Assembly (NCBI GenBank): GCA_905221605.1
Contig: CAJNDS010002177.1
Span: 427,501-457,500, forward strand
Direction: 5' to 3'
Length of the DNA: 30,000 nt
Source: Symbiodinium natans
Taxonomy: Eukaryota > Sar > Dinophyceae > Suessiales > Symbiodiniaceae
The first letter of the stretch is position 1, and every line of letters starts with the position of its first letter. A program made the position numbers and the translations under genes. Positions 21,120 to 30,000 of the stretch are shown here, piece after piece. The notes below the pieces were generated by a model. The model had not been told where the DNA came from, ran no database searches, and saw only the letters and a program-made list of their open reading frames with translations.

Positions 21120-21540
21120 GAACGACTACCGGAATTAACTTCTTGCATTTCTTGTTTTTCTCACAGACAGGAAGAAGTTACGGAAATTAATGAATTGTGA
21201 ATTTCTTTAATTTGTTTTCATTAATCTCGCAAGCCCGAACAGCTGCCGGAATTAGTTTCATGAATTTCATTAATTTCTTTAATTTCTTTGATTTCTTTAT
21301 TGTTTGAATTTCTGAAAACCTTTAATTTCTTTAACTCCCTCAATTTCTTGAATTTCTTTACTTTCTGTAATTTCGTTTAATTAGTCTCGCAAGCCCGAAC
21401 GGCTGCCTGAATTAATTTCTTTAATTTCTTTTTTGTTTCTTTAATTTCTTTAATTTCTCACAGAGAGACCCAGAAATTAAAGAAATTAATGAAATTAATT
21501 GGGGGAGCCCACCCGGCTCACGGGACTAATTTAAACTAGA
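21120..21540. repeat. Diverged edge of the AT-rich palindromic satellite
   Basis: TTAATTTCTTTAATTTC-type repeats with two diverged copies of the TCTCGCAAGCCCGAA arm (near 21223 and 21385) and one GGCTCACGGGACTAATT arm near 21513. Divergence is higher than in the main array, as expected at an array edge. Confidence 0.85.
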
Positions 21541-21559
21541 AGACGATTGGCCCGAAAGC

Positions 21560-21835
21560 ATCGATTTGCGGTGCGTTGAGTCTATGCACTTGACTCTGTG
21601 CGCTCGAACTGTATGCACTTGGACAAGTGTATGCACTTAAGTGTATGCACTTATATGGTTGCATACTCACTTGTATACTGCACTTGTATACTGGACGTGT
21701 ATGCACTCGAACTGCATGGCACTCAAGTGTGTTGAGTTGAATGCCATGCACTTGTGGTCAACTCTATACACTTCATTGGCATTCAATAGATCTGAAGTAA
21801 ACGGACTTGAACTGTATGAACTTCACTTGCTGTCT
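21560..21835. repeat. Degenerate GTATGCACTTG-type tandem repeat
   Basis: Many copies of TATGCACTT, GTATACTGCACTT and TGAACTGTATG with periods of roughly 10-20 bp. The reading frames inside are repeat-derived and no gene is supported. Confidence 0.75.
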
Positions 21836-21859
21836 GCTTGCTCTGCGAAATTGTTTAGG

Positions 21860-22064
21860 GAGTAAGGGGGCTTCGACAGCTTAGGGAGCTTACGGGACTT
21901 AAGGAGGCTTGGCGGGCTCAGGGGGCCTGGGGAGCTTCGGGGCCTTAGGAAGTGTAGGGGGCTTGGGAGTCTTAGAGAACTTGGGATTCTTAGAGGGCCT
22001 GGAGGCCGTAGGAGTCTTTGAGCGTTTAGGGTTTAGGGTTTAGAGTTTAGGGTTCAGGGTTTAG
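21860..22064 (+). repeat. Degenerate GGGGGCTTAG repeats ending in TTTAGGG array
   Basis: Loose repeats of GGCTTAGGG /GGGGAGCTTAG (21860-22010) pass into clean TTTAGGG heptamers (22024-22064). This is the G-rich counterpart of the CCTAAGCCCC array at 29771-29875. Confidence 0.82.
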
Positions 22065-22409
22065 GGGAAATGGTTTGTTTAGAGAGGGTGTATTTACATC
22101 GTCTGCCTATGAACGTAGCAAACTCGTGACACACATTACTTGCAAAACAGCTTCTTGAAAATTAGAGCGCTAGTACCAAGCCATTGTACACACAACTATA
22201 TGAAAAATCCTTCCTACATCTTGAAGGCGTCCCTTTCTTTAAGGGATGACTGGGGAAATTAAGGGAAAGAAAGGGCGATGGTTTCAGCACGAAAGTAAGG
22301 GAATAGAAAAGGGAACGCGGTACAGATACACGAAGCCTTAAAGGGATTCGAGGGGAAATTCTAGCACTACACAGGGGTTTCAAGGGAAAACTTCCCTGAA
22401 ACAATCGGG
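22009..22409 (+). repeat. Dispersed repeat, copy 2
   Basis: The homologue of 19728-20051. Shared blocks include GAGGGTGTATTT, CTTGCAA..C.GCTTCTTGAAA, AGAGCGCTAGT, CCATTGTACA, GATGGTTTCAGCAC, AAAGTAAGGGAATAG and GGGAAAACTTCCCTGA. The 91-codon - strand frame inside it is not conserved between the two copies, so it is probably not coding. Confidence 0.8.
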
Positions 22410-22439
22410 GCCAAAAAAAAGCGCAACAGGGAAACATCA

Positions 22440-25400
22440 GGGAAATTTTATTAAAGAAATTAATGAAATTAATGAAATTAAAGAAATTAACTAATTCTTT
22501 AATTTCTTTAATTTCGCACAGAGAGGCCCAGAAATTAAAGAAATTAATGAAATTAATTAATTTCTTTAATTTCTTTAATTTCTCACAGAGAGGCCCAGAA
22601 ATTAAAGAAATTAAAGAAATTAATTAATTTCATTAATTTCTTTAATTTCTTTAATTTCATTAATTTCTTTTAATTAGTCTCGCAAGCCCGAAGGGCTACC
22701 GGAATTAATTTCTTTAATTTCTTTAATTTCTCACAGAGAGGCCCAGAAATTAAAGAAATTAAAGAAATTAATTGGGGCCCCCCCCCCGGCTCACGGGACT
22801 ACTTAAAATAAATTAAAGAAATTAATGAAATTAATGAAATTAAAGAAATTAATTAATTTCTTTAATTTCTTTAATTTCGCACAGAGAGGCCCAGAAATTA
22901 AAGAAATTAATGAAATTAATTAATTTCTTTAATTTCTTTAATTTCTCACAGAGAGGCCCAGAAATTAAAGAAATTAATGAAATTAATTAATTTCTTTAAT
23001 TTCTTTAATTTCTCACAGAGAGGCCCAGAAATTAAAGAAATTAAAGAAATTAATTAATTTCATTAATTTCTTTAATTTCTTTAATTTCTTTAATTTCTTT
23101 TAATTTGTCTCGCAAGCCCGAAGGGCTACCGGAATTAATTTCTTTAATTTCTTTAATTTCTCACAGAGAGGCACAGAAATTAAAGAAATTAAAGAAATTA
23201 ATTGGGGTAGCCCCCCCGGCTCACGGGACTAATTAAAATAAATTAAAGAAATTAATGAAATTAATGAAATTAAAGAAATTAATTAATTTCTTTAATTTCT
23301 TTAATTTCGCACAGAGAGGCCCAGAAATTAAAGAAATTAATGAAATTAATTAATTTCTTTAATTTCTTTAATTTCTCATAGGGAGGCCCAGAAATTAAAG
23401 AAATTAAAGAAATTAATTAATTTCATTAATTTCTTTAATTTCTTTAATTTCTTTAATTTCTTTTAATTAGTCTCGCAAGCCCGAAGGGCTACCTGAATTA
23501 ATTTCTTTAATTTCTTTAATTTCTCACAGAGAGGCCCAGAAATTAAAGAAATTAAAGAAATTAATTGGGGTAGCCCCCCCGGCTCACGGGACTAATTAAA
23601 ATAAATTAAAGAAATTAATGAAATTAATGAAATTAATGAAATTAAAGAAATTAATTAATTTCTTTAATTTCTTTAATTTCGCACAGAGAGGCCCAGAAAT
23701 TAAAGAAATTAATGAAATTAATTAATTTCTTTAATTTCTTTAATTTCTCATAGGGAGGCCCAGAAATTAAAGAAATTAATGAAATTAATTAATTTCTTTA
23801 ATTTCTTTATTTTCTCACAGAGAGGCCCAGAAATTAAAGAAATTAAAGAAATTAATTAATTTCATTAATTTCTGTAATTTCTTTAATTTCATTAGTTTCT
23901 TTTAATTAGTCTCGCAAGCCCGAAGGGCTACCGGAATTAATTTCTTTAATTTCTTTAATTTCTCACAGAGAGGCCCAGAAATTAAAGAAATTACAGAAAT
24001 TAAAGAAATTAATTGGGGGAGCCCCCCCGGCTCACGGGACTAATTAAAATAAATTAAAGAAATTAATGAAACTAAAGAAATTAATTAATTTCATTAATTT
24101 CTTTAATTTCGCACAGAGAGGCCCAGAAATTAAAGAAATTAATGAAATTAATTGGGGCCCCCCCCCGGCTCACGGGACTACTTAAAATAAATTAAAGAAA
24201 TTAATGAAATTAATGAAATTAAAGAAATTAATTAATTTCTTTAATTTCTTTAATTTCGCACAGAGAGGCCCAGAAATAAAAGAAATTAATGAAATTAATT
24301 AATTTCTTTAATTTCTTTAATTTCTCACAGAGAGGCCCAGAAATTAAAGAAATTAATGAAATTAATTAATTTCTTTAATTTCTTTAATTTCTCACAGAGA
24401 GGCCCAGAAATTAAAGAAATTAAAGAAATTAATTAATTTCATTAATTTCTTTAATTTCTTTAATTTCTTTAATTTCTTTTAATTAGTCTCGCAAGCCCGA
24501 AGGGCTACCGGAATTAATTTCTTTAATTTCTTTAATTTCTCACAGAGAGGCACAGAAATTAAAGAAATTAAAGAAATTAATTGGGGTAGCCCCCCCGGCT
24601 CACGGGACTAATTAAAATAAATTAAAGAAATTAGTGAAATTAATGAAATTAAAGAAATTAATTAATTTCTTTAATTTCTTTAATTTCGCACAGAGAGGCC
24701 CAGAAATTAAAGAAATTAATGAAATTAATTAATTTCTTTAATTTCTTTAATTTCTCATAGAGAGGCCCAGAAATTAAAGAAATTAATGAAATTAATTAAT
24801 TTCTTAATTTCTTTAATTTCTTTATTTCTTTAATTTCTTTTAATTAGTTGGGGTGAAAGCTTAATTTCTTTAATTTTCACCCCGGCTCACGGGACTAATT
24901 AAAAAGAAATTAATGAAATTAATTAATTTCTTTAATTTCTTTAATTTCGCACAGAGAGGCCCAGAAATTAAAGAAATTAATGAAATTAATTAATTTCTTT
25001 AATTTCTTTAATTTCTCATAGGGAGGTCCAGAAATTAAAGAAATTAATGAAATTAATTAATTTCTTTAATTTCTTTATTTTCTCACAGAGAGGCCCAGAA
25101 ATTAAAGAAATTAAAGAAATTAATTAATTTCATTAATTTCTTTAATTTCTTTAATTTCTTTAATTTCTTTTAATTAGTCTCGCAAGCCCGAAGGGCTACC
25201 GGAATTAATTTCTTTAATTTCTTTAATTTCTCACAGAGAGGCACAGAAATTAAAGAAATTAAAGAAATTAATTGGGGTAGCCACCCCGGCTCACGGGACT
25301 AATTAAAATAAATTAAAGAAATTAATGAAATTAATGAAATTAAACAAATTAATTAATTTCTTTAATTTCTTTAATTTCGCACAGAGAGGCCCAGAAATTA

Positions 25401-26370
25401 ATGAAATTAATTAATTTCTTTAATTTCTTTAATTTCTTTAATTTCTTTAATTTCTTTAATTTCTTTAATTTCTTTAATTTCTCACAGAGAGGCCCAGAAA
25501 TTAAAGAAATTAATGAAATTGATTAATTTCTTTAATTTCTTTAATTTCTCACAGAGAGGCACAGAAATTAAAGAAATTAAAGAAATTAATTGGGGGGGGC
25601 CCCCCGGCTCACGGGACTAATTAAAATAAATTAAAGAAATTAATGAAATTAATGAAATTAAAGAAATTAATTAATTTCTTTAATTTCTTTAATTTCGCAC
25701 AGAGAGGCCCAGAAATTAAAGAAATTAATGAAAAATTTCTTTAATTTCTTTAATTTCTCACAGAGAGGCCCAGAAATTAAAGAAATTAATGAAATTAATT
25801 AATTTCTTTAATTTCTTTAATTTCTCACAGAGAGGCCCAGAAATTAAAGAAATTAAAGAAATTAATTAATTTCATTAATTTCTTTAATTTCTTTAATTTC
25901 TTTTAATTAGTCTCGCAAGCCCGAAGGGCTACCGGAATTAATTTCTTTAATTTCTTTAATTTCTCACAGAGAGGCCCAGAAATTAAAGAAATAAAAGAAA
26001 TTAATTGGGGCCCCCCCCCGGCTCACGGGACTAATTAAAATAAATTAAAGAAATTAATGAAATTAATGAAATTAAAGAAATTAATTAATTTCTTTAATTT
26101 CTTTAATTTCGCACAGAGAGGCCCAGAAATTAAAGAAATTAATGAAATTATTTAGTTTCTTTAATTTCTTTAATTTCTCACAGAGAGGCCCGGAAATTAA
26201 AGAAATTAATGAAATTAATTAATTTCTTTAATTTCTTTAATTTCGCACAGAGAGGCCCAGAAATTAAAGAAATTAAAGAAATTAATTAATTTCTTTAATT
26301 TCATTTATTTCCCTAAGAGAGCCCCAGAAATTAAAGAAATTAAAGAAATTAATAGGTAAATAAATTAAAT
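22440..26370. repeat. AT-rich satellite of nested palindromes, about 3.9 kb
   Basis: The basic unit, about 70 bp, is AATTAAAGAAATTAATGAAATT joined to its reverse complement, with a constant non-palindromic loop CACAGAGAGGCCCAG (sometimes CGCACAGAG or CATAGGGAG). Superimposed are seven foldback units of about 125-135 bp starting near 22677, 23108, 23471, 23908, 24486, 25178 and 25911. Their left arm AGTCTCGCAAGCCCGAAGGG is an imperfect reverse complement of the right arm CCCCCGGCTCACGGGACT. Some intervals carry a right arm without a left arm (near 24167, 24885, 25607). Spacing between foldback units varies from about 360 to 730 bp. There are no coding frames. Confidence 0.95.
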
Positions 26371-26399
26371 TCCTCATACAAGTGATATACGTGAAATGG

Positions 26400-26560
26400 A
26401 CCCAAAAGGTCCCTCTCACATATATATATATATGTATATACCTGTATACATACATACCTCTATATATATATACATATATATATATGTACATGTATATGCA
26501 TGTACGTATATTCGCAGTATACATATGAAATAATTTTGTATATATATATATATTATGCAA
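26400..26560. repeat. (TA)n/(TACA)n-rich stretch
   Basis: Mixed TA, CATA and TGTA repeats between the satellite and the channel gene. The - strand frame through it (26282-26794) is partly tyrosine/isoleucine repeat. Its unique end (26565-26794) reads WEAYQYGLDSRTNYKSTPWA and could be coding, but it has no partner exon or motif. Confidence 0.8.
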
Positions 26561-26914
26561 ACAGCTAGTCTTGTCATTCAACGCTTTAGGGCCCACCCGC
26601 TGTGTGACGACGTCGCCGTCGCCATCGTCGTTTCTGAGTTGTCGTAGTTGCGGCCGAAATGCCCACGGTGTAGACTTGTAATTCGTTCTGCTGTCGAGTC
26701 CGTATTGGTAGGCTTCCCAGCCACACTGCTCAGAAGTCTTGTCGCGAGTGTCAAACAAAATGCTCAGCATGGACCTATGACTCCTATGACCCATACCCTC
26801 AGAAGAGGTGCATTATGCAATGCATCTCCACTTAACTAAGCATCCCGGATCCAAACGACCAGTAGGACTGCGAATCTACAAATTGGAAGCCATATCTTCA
26901 CTTCCCCTCCACAG

Positions 26915-27138
26915 CCGCCGATGGAGAGGCGAATATGATGACCCGAAGGTCTCCGATTCGTGGTCGCTTCGGACAGTACGATCGGGTGCGTTCCGGGCTT
27001 CTTGGCTCAGACTGACCTACCCTAAATGCTGGGCGACAGTATGACCGCATAGAGTACCCTGTCTACCTTAAAGCCGAGAGCCGCCGTGCCCAAAGTTTTC
27101 AGGTTCTCAACACGTTGGGTTTGTGTTTTGCCACCAAG
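26915..27138 (+). other. Two possible upstream exons of the channel gene
   Basis: 26915-26985 follows an excellent acceptor (CACTTCCCCTCCACAG) and ends before GTGCGT, or at an internal GT at 26976. 27103-27138 follows AAAGTTTTCAG and ends AAG/GTCCGT. Two frames stay open in the first, and phase to the S1 exon can be made to fit only with particular choices. The N-terminal cytoplasmic part of the channel must lie upstream, so these are reasonable but unproven candidates. Confidence 0.25.
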
Positions 27139-27180
27139 GTCCGTGGCCTAATGGGCAATCTCATAGGGCCCTCCTTTTAG

Positions 27181-29961
27181 CCGATTCAGATATTTTGATT
27201 TCATGCGAATGCCCAGCAATGCTCTCAAAATCGACACATCAGGGATTGTCAACAAACGTGTGCCGAAACTCGAGGCTGGCGTTCCCGTCGTCATTCTCAT
27301 CAACTTGATCCTTCTTGGGGTGGAGGCACCCGGCCTGCGTGTGAATTTAGAGGCCACTTGAGGCGTTCGTACTTAGTGTCTATGGTTTGGTATTCAGGGC
27401 TTCAGGGTTTGGTTTTTTCGTGGCTTAGGTTACCGCTTAGGTTTAGTAGTTTAGACGCTTGCGATCTTTGAGTAGGGCTGCCGTTGAGAATCTGCAGAGC
27501 TAGAATCCCCTAGTGGCATGGCACTCCACGTTTACGATGCACTCTGGTCGTCAGCCCTGCTGCAGTCCTTCAAAAGTCTTACTTAGCATTTTGAGATTTG
27601 GTTGGGGGGGGGGGAGTTCGAAGGTGCGGTTTGGGTGTTGGTGCAAGCTCGTCCCAGCACATGCTGCATGGATAGCGGGTGCTTCCTCAGATCGAAGCAT
27701 GGCGACAAGGCTCCACAGAACCCTCTTTCGTCGGCTTGAGGTCGGCTTGGACTTGCCCTGCTCTCACGCGAACTAGTTCGATTTGTTTGTGGATGTTGGG
27801 AGGGAAGCATGTTTGCTTGGTTTTTTTTCTGGGTCATGGCATGAGTGGGTACAGAGCAGTAATAAGCAAAGCTGATGATCTGACATCTGTCAAAGATAGC
27901 AGCTGCAGCTTCTGCAGAAACAAGCTGCTGCTGGGCGGAGGTCTTTGTTGCATCCCCCTCTCTGAACATCAGCATTCAGCTATATTCAGCTCAACATGAT
28001 TGGAAGTGTGCAGGAACACGTTTTGTTACACACAGGCCCCAGCTTGGCAGCCAAGAGCCCCACACAAGGTGGACCAGTCTGCGAAGCTGCCGCCAAACGC
28101 TCAGATGCATGGGTTTCAGGTTGCGCGCCTCGCCGAGAGCTGATTCAGTGGCTTCAGGTCACCCTAAACCCTAAACCCTAAACCCTAAAGCCCAAAGCCC
28201 TAAACCCTCTCCTCCTCTCTTGGATCTGAAAACCACCAGAGATTGGGCCTCGAAACCCTGCACCCTCACGACCCGGACTAAGCTACTACTTGGGATGTTC
28301 CCCTGTATACTAACAGTCCTTAATAGGTATTATAGTAGGGGGTTACCAGAATCCCGATGAAGGATTGTTAGTATAAGGGGGCTTCACGTCTCCAGCGCAG
28401 GGACACCACACAATCATCCCCTACAGACCTTTGTTGCTGGCTGGGGGTTCTGAATGCGCTTGCAGACTTATGCAGACTTGCTTGATTTTACCCTTTTCTT
28501 TGGGGAAGAACCTTCCTTGAAGATCAGGATACCATGAGAAGCAAGTTATGTACCCCCCCCCCTGAGCCTCAAAAAGAATAATTAATCCGGTAATAAAACA
28601 ACAAAAAAGTTGAGTTGAGTACAAGAGTGGATCTTACCTAGGAACATGGTGATCGTGTGCTTCTTTCTGTTCGAGATCCTCCTCAAGCTGCATGCCTACG
28701 GCGGCCGCTTGCTTTCCGAGGGGGTGGGGGGGGGCGCCGTCCGCAGTTCAGGGCTCTACGCGCTTCACAGGGTTTATAGACCTGCATGGGCACACAAGCT
28801 GCCAGCTGAATCGTTAGTGATGGAGAGGCTTCGAAGACCCCAGCTAAACTAGTCTCTTCCACAAATGCCAACCCCCGCCTCGAATTGTGAACACTGTCTG
28901 AACCGCCCCCCGAGACCAAACCCAATAAGCTGGTCGACAAGGAACTAGTGAGGGCTGCTTGAGCGAAATGTCGTACTAGGCCGAACGATGTAGCCCAGTT
29001 ACCCCAAATTGTCGCAGCGAGTGATTTCACTGGCGGTGCGGAGGCAGAGCAATGTTCTTCGGTAAAGACAAGTGGTGGAACTGGTCGGCTCCTTGTGCTG
29101 CATGAATTACAGGAGTTGCGGCACATGTATGTATTATGGGGTTGAAGACTTATAGGGTCAGTGTCATCCGCACGCGCAAGAGCCCAGGAAGCGACACTCT
29201 CTGACGTAGAAAGCATAGGATGCCTATTGAAAAGTGAGTGGAAACTATACGACTATACTTGTATGCAACGGTTCTTCGAGAAGAAGAGTGGCACATGTGG
29301 TTGATCTGAACCGACCGAGTCCCAAAGCTGCAGCTTGAGGATCTGTTGATTTTCTCGATGTCTGTCTTCGAGATTATTGGAGAAGCGATGGCTTCCGTCG
29401 TGCGTCCTGGCAGCACAGTCTTTACTGCGCATTCTCGCGTCTGAAGTCTCGGCGTAGTGAACCCCAGGCTCTGCGAGCCTTACATTTGTCTCAGTCCAAG
29501 TGTGGAAGCCTCAAGAGGTTCGCCACGCAGATGGATCCAACCCAGCTCCGCACAATGCGACTCTCAGCTGAAGATGCCGGATTCAGCACTCGGCCACCCT
29601 GATCCCTTAAAGCCCTCCACCGGAGACACCTTAGATCTGGCGCTCAGCATGAAGGCCATAAGGAAAGGGATGCCATAAGAGCATCCAAATACCTCACCTC
29701 GTGAGAGTCTGAAGTGTCGGTCTTGCTGAGTAGTGTGCAGAGAAACGCTATTCAGGGTGCATATCTTGTAGCCTAAGCCCCCTAAGCCCCCTAAGCCCCC
29801 CAAGCCCCATAAGCCCCCAAAGCCCCATAAGCCCCATAAGCCCCCCAAGCCCCCTAAGCCCCCTAAGCCCTAGCCAGCGCGGCACAGGCTTCCTTCGAAT
29901 GGCCCGAGCGCTGCGCGGAGTCCGAGTTCTGCGGTTGCTGCAGAAACTTGGCGAAGCCGAG
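27181..29961 (+). CDS. Voltage-gated cation channel, voltage-sensor domain (S1-S4), partial
   Basis: Seven exons in phase: 27181-27336 (or 27342), 27514-27564, 28642-28700, 29044-29087, 29340-29396, 29531-29558 and 29888-29961. S1 is VPVVILINLILLGVEAPG. The S1-S2 loop contains HVYDALWSSALLQ. S2 is MVIVCFFLFEILLKLHAYG with its conserved Phe/Glu. The linker MFFGKDKWWNWSD has the usual W-N-x-x-D before S3. S3 is DLLIFSMSVFEIIGEAMAS. S4 is RTMRFLRMARALRGVRVLR, with seven arginines at every third residue. That perfect spacing appears only if the sixth intron uses a GA donor, which makes an Arg codon across the junction. Other donors are GT and GC. Family members are membrane Na+/Ca2+/K+ channels; the pore (S5-S6) and selectivity filter lie beyond the window, so ion selectivity cannot be told. 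An inverted-repeat element lies in the second intron. Confidence 0.85.
27395..27455 (+). repeat. Very degenerate TTTAGG-like stretch in channel intron 1
   Basis: Scattered GGGTTTGG, GGCTTAGG and GGTTTAG units between the S1 exon and the next exon. Too eroded to call an intact array. Confidence 0.45.
27602..27613 (+). repeat. Poly-G tract in channel intron 2
   Basis: An uninterrupted G run after TTGGTT. The open frames on both strands around 27513-28181 lie inside the second intron of the channel gene and are not called. Confidence 0.8.
28162..28207 (-). repeat. C-rich telomere-like array in channel intron 2
   Basis: CCCTAAA units with CCCAAAG variants. Unlike other C-rich arrays here it is 434 bp from the next exon, so it does not follow the exon-adjacent pattern. 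Confidence 0.9.
28294..28386. mobile_element. Small terminal-inverted-repeat element, copy 2 (about 93 bp)
   Basis: The left end GATGTTCCCCTGTATACTAA...CAGTCCTT pairs with the right end AAGGATTGTTAGTATAAGGG...GGCTTC. It aligns with 14840-14929 in both ends and in the subterminal ATCC(T/C)GAT(T/G)AAGGA. It lies in the second intron of the channel gene. The central sequences differ, as expected of old non-autonomous copies. Confidence 0.72.
29771..29875 (-). repeat. CCTAAGCCCC array immediately upstream of the S4 exon
   Basis: About a dozen units of CCTAAGCCCC, CCAAGCCCC and CATAAGCCCC, ending about 12 bp before the exon at 29888 in the GA-AG intron. It supplies the pyrimidine-rich region before the CACAG acceptor. 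Confidence 0.93.
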
Positions 29962-29970
29962 GCTTTTGGG

Positions 29971-30000
29971 GGGTTTAGGGTTTAGGGTTTAGGGTTTGGG
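29971..30000 (+). repeat. TTTAGGG array right after the S4 exon, cut by window end
   Basis: Clean GTTTAGGG heptamers start about 9 bp after the GC donor that ends the S4 exon. With the array at 29771-29875 it brackets a confidently recognised exon. Confidence 0.93.

Noticed and set aside
22440-26370. CRISPR array
   Set aside because: The units are palindromic satellite copies with no unique spacers, and the context is eukaryotic.
1-30000. tRNA, 5S rRNA, snRNA or spliced-leader genes
   Set aside because: No cloverleaf with A/B-box pattern, no rRNA-like segment and no match to the dinoflagellate spliced-leader core was seen by eye; a covariance-model search would be decisive.

Overview
This window looks like nuclear DNA of a dinoflagellate, most likely a relative of the Symbiodiniaceae. 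The evidence: interspersed plant-type telomere heptamers (TTTAGGG/CCCTAAA) in both orientations; very sparse coding in many tiny exons (about 20-160 bp); one clearly recognisable gene whose introns need GT, GC and GA donors with AG acceptors, a dinoflagellate trait; all supported genes on the + strand; and large species-specific satellites. No rRNA, tRNA, spliced-leader gene, CRISPR array or bacterial-style operon was seen. The organism call is an inference from these traits.

Layout. 1-2.5 kb: mostly unassigned, with two small exons that join into a canonical EF-hand. 2.5-5.8 kb: exons of one or more unrecognised + strand genes among telomere-like arrays. 6.6-9.5 kb: an eight-exon gene whose reading phases agree from an ATG in a strong context to a stop (167 residues, unknown function). 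9.5-13.2 kb: simple repeats, a head-to-head array of 44-49 bp units (4 forward, 8 reverse), degenerate telomere-like DNA and a roughly 0.5 kb tandem duplication. 13.2-15.6 kb: a five-exon partial gene with a coiled-coil-like segment. 15.6-16.0 kb: simple repeats. 16.0-21.1 kb: a degenerate GAGCTC/CTCTATCTC satellite. 21.1-26.4 kb: an AT-rich satellite made of nested palindromes, with related repeats. 27.2-30 kb: the voltage-sensor domain (S1-S4) of a voltage-gated cation channel in seven exons; its pore lies beyond the window.

The most unusual signal is how the telomere-like arrays sit relative to splice sites. Seven candidate exons start 6-22 bp after a C-rich array (CCCTAAA or CCTAAGCC), and most are followed by a G-rich array (TTTAGGG) within about 0-70 bp of the donor. 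One of them is the confidently identified S4 exon. Several introns therefore carry complementary telomere-like repeats near their two ends and could fold in the pre-mRNA to bring donor and acceptor together. Two copies of a small terminal-inverted-repeat element and seven about 125 bp foldback units are further candidates for undescribed mobile or structural DNA.

All exon boundaries are hand-built from open frame, splice dinucleotides and phase; no transcript evidence was available.
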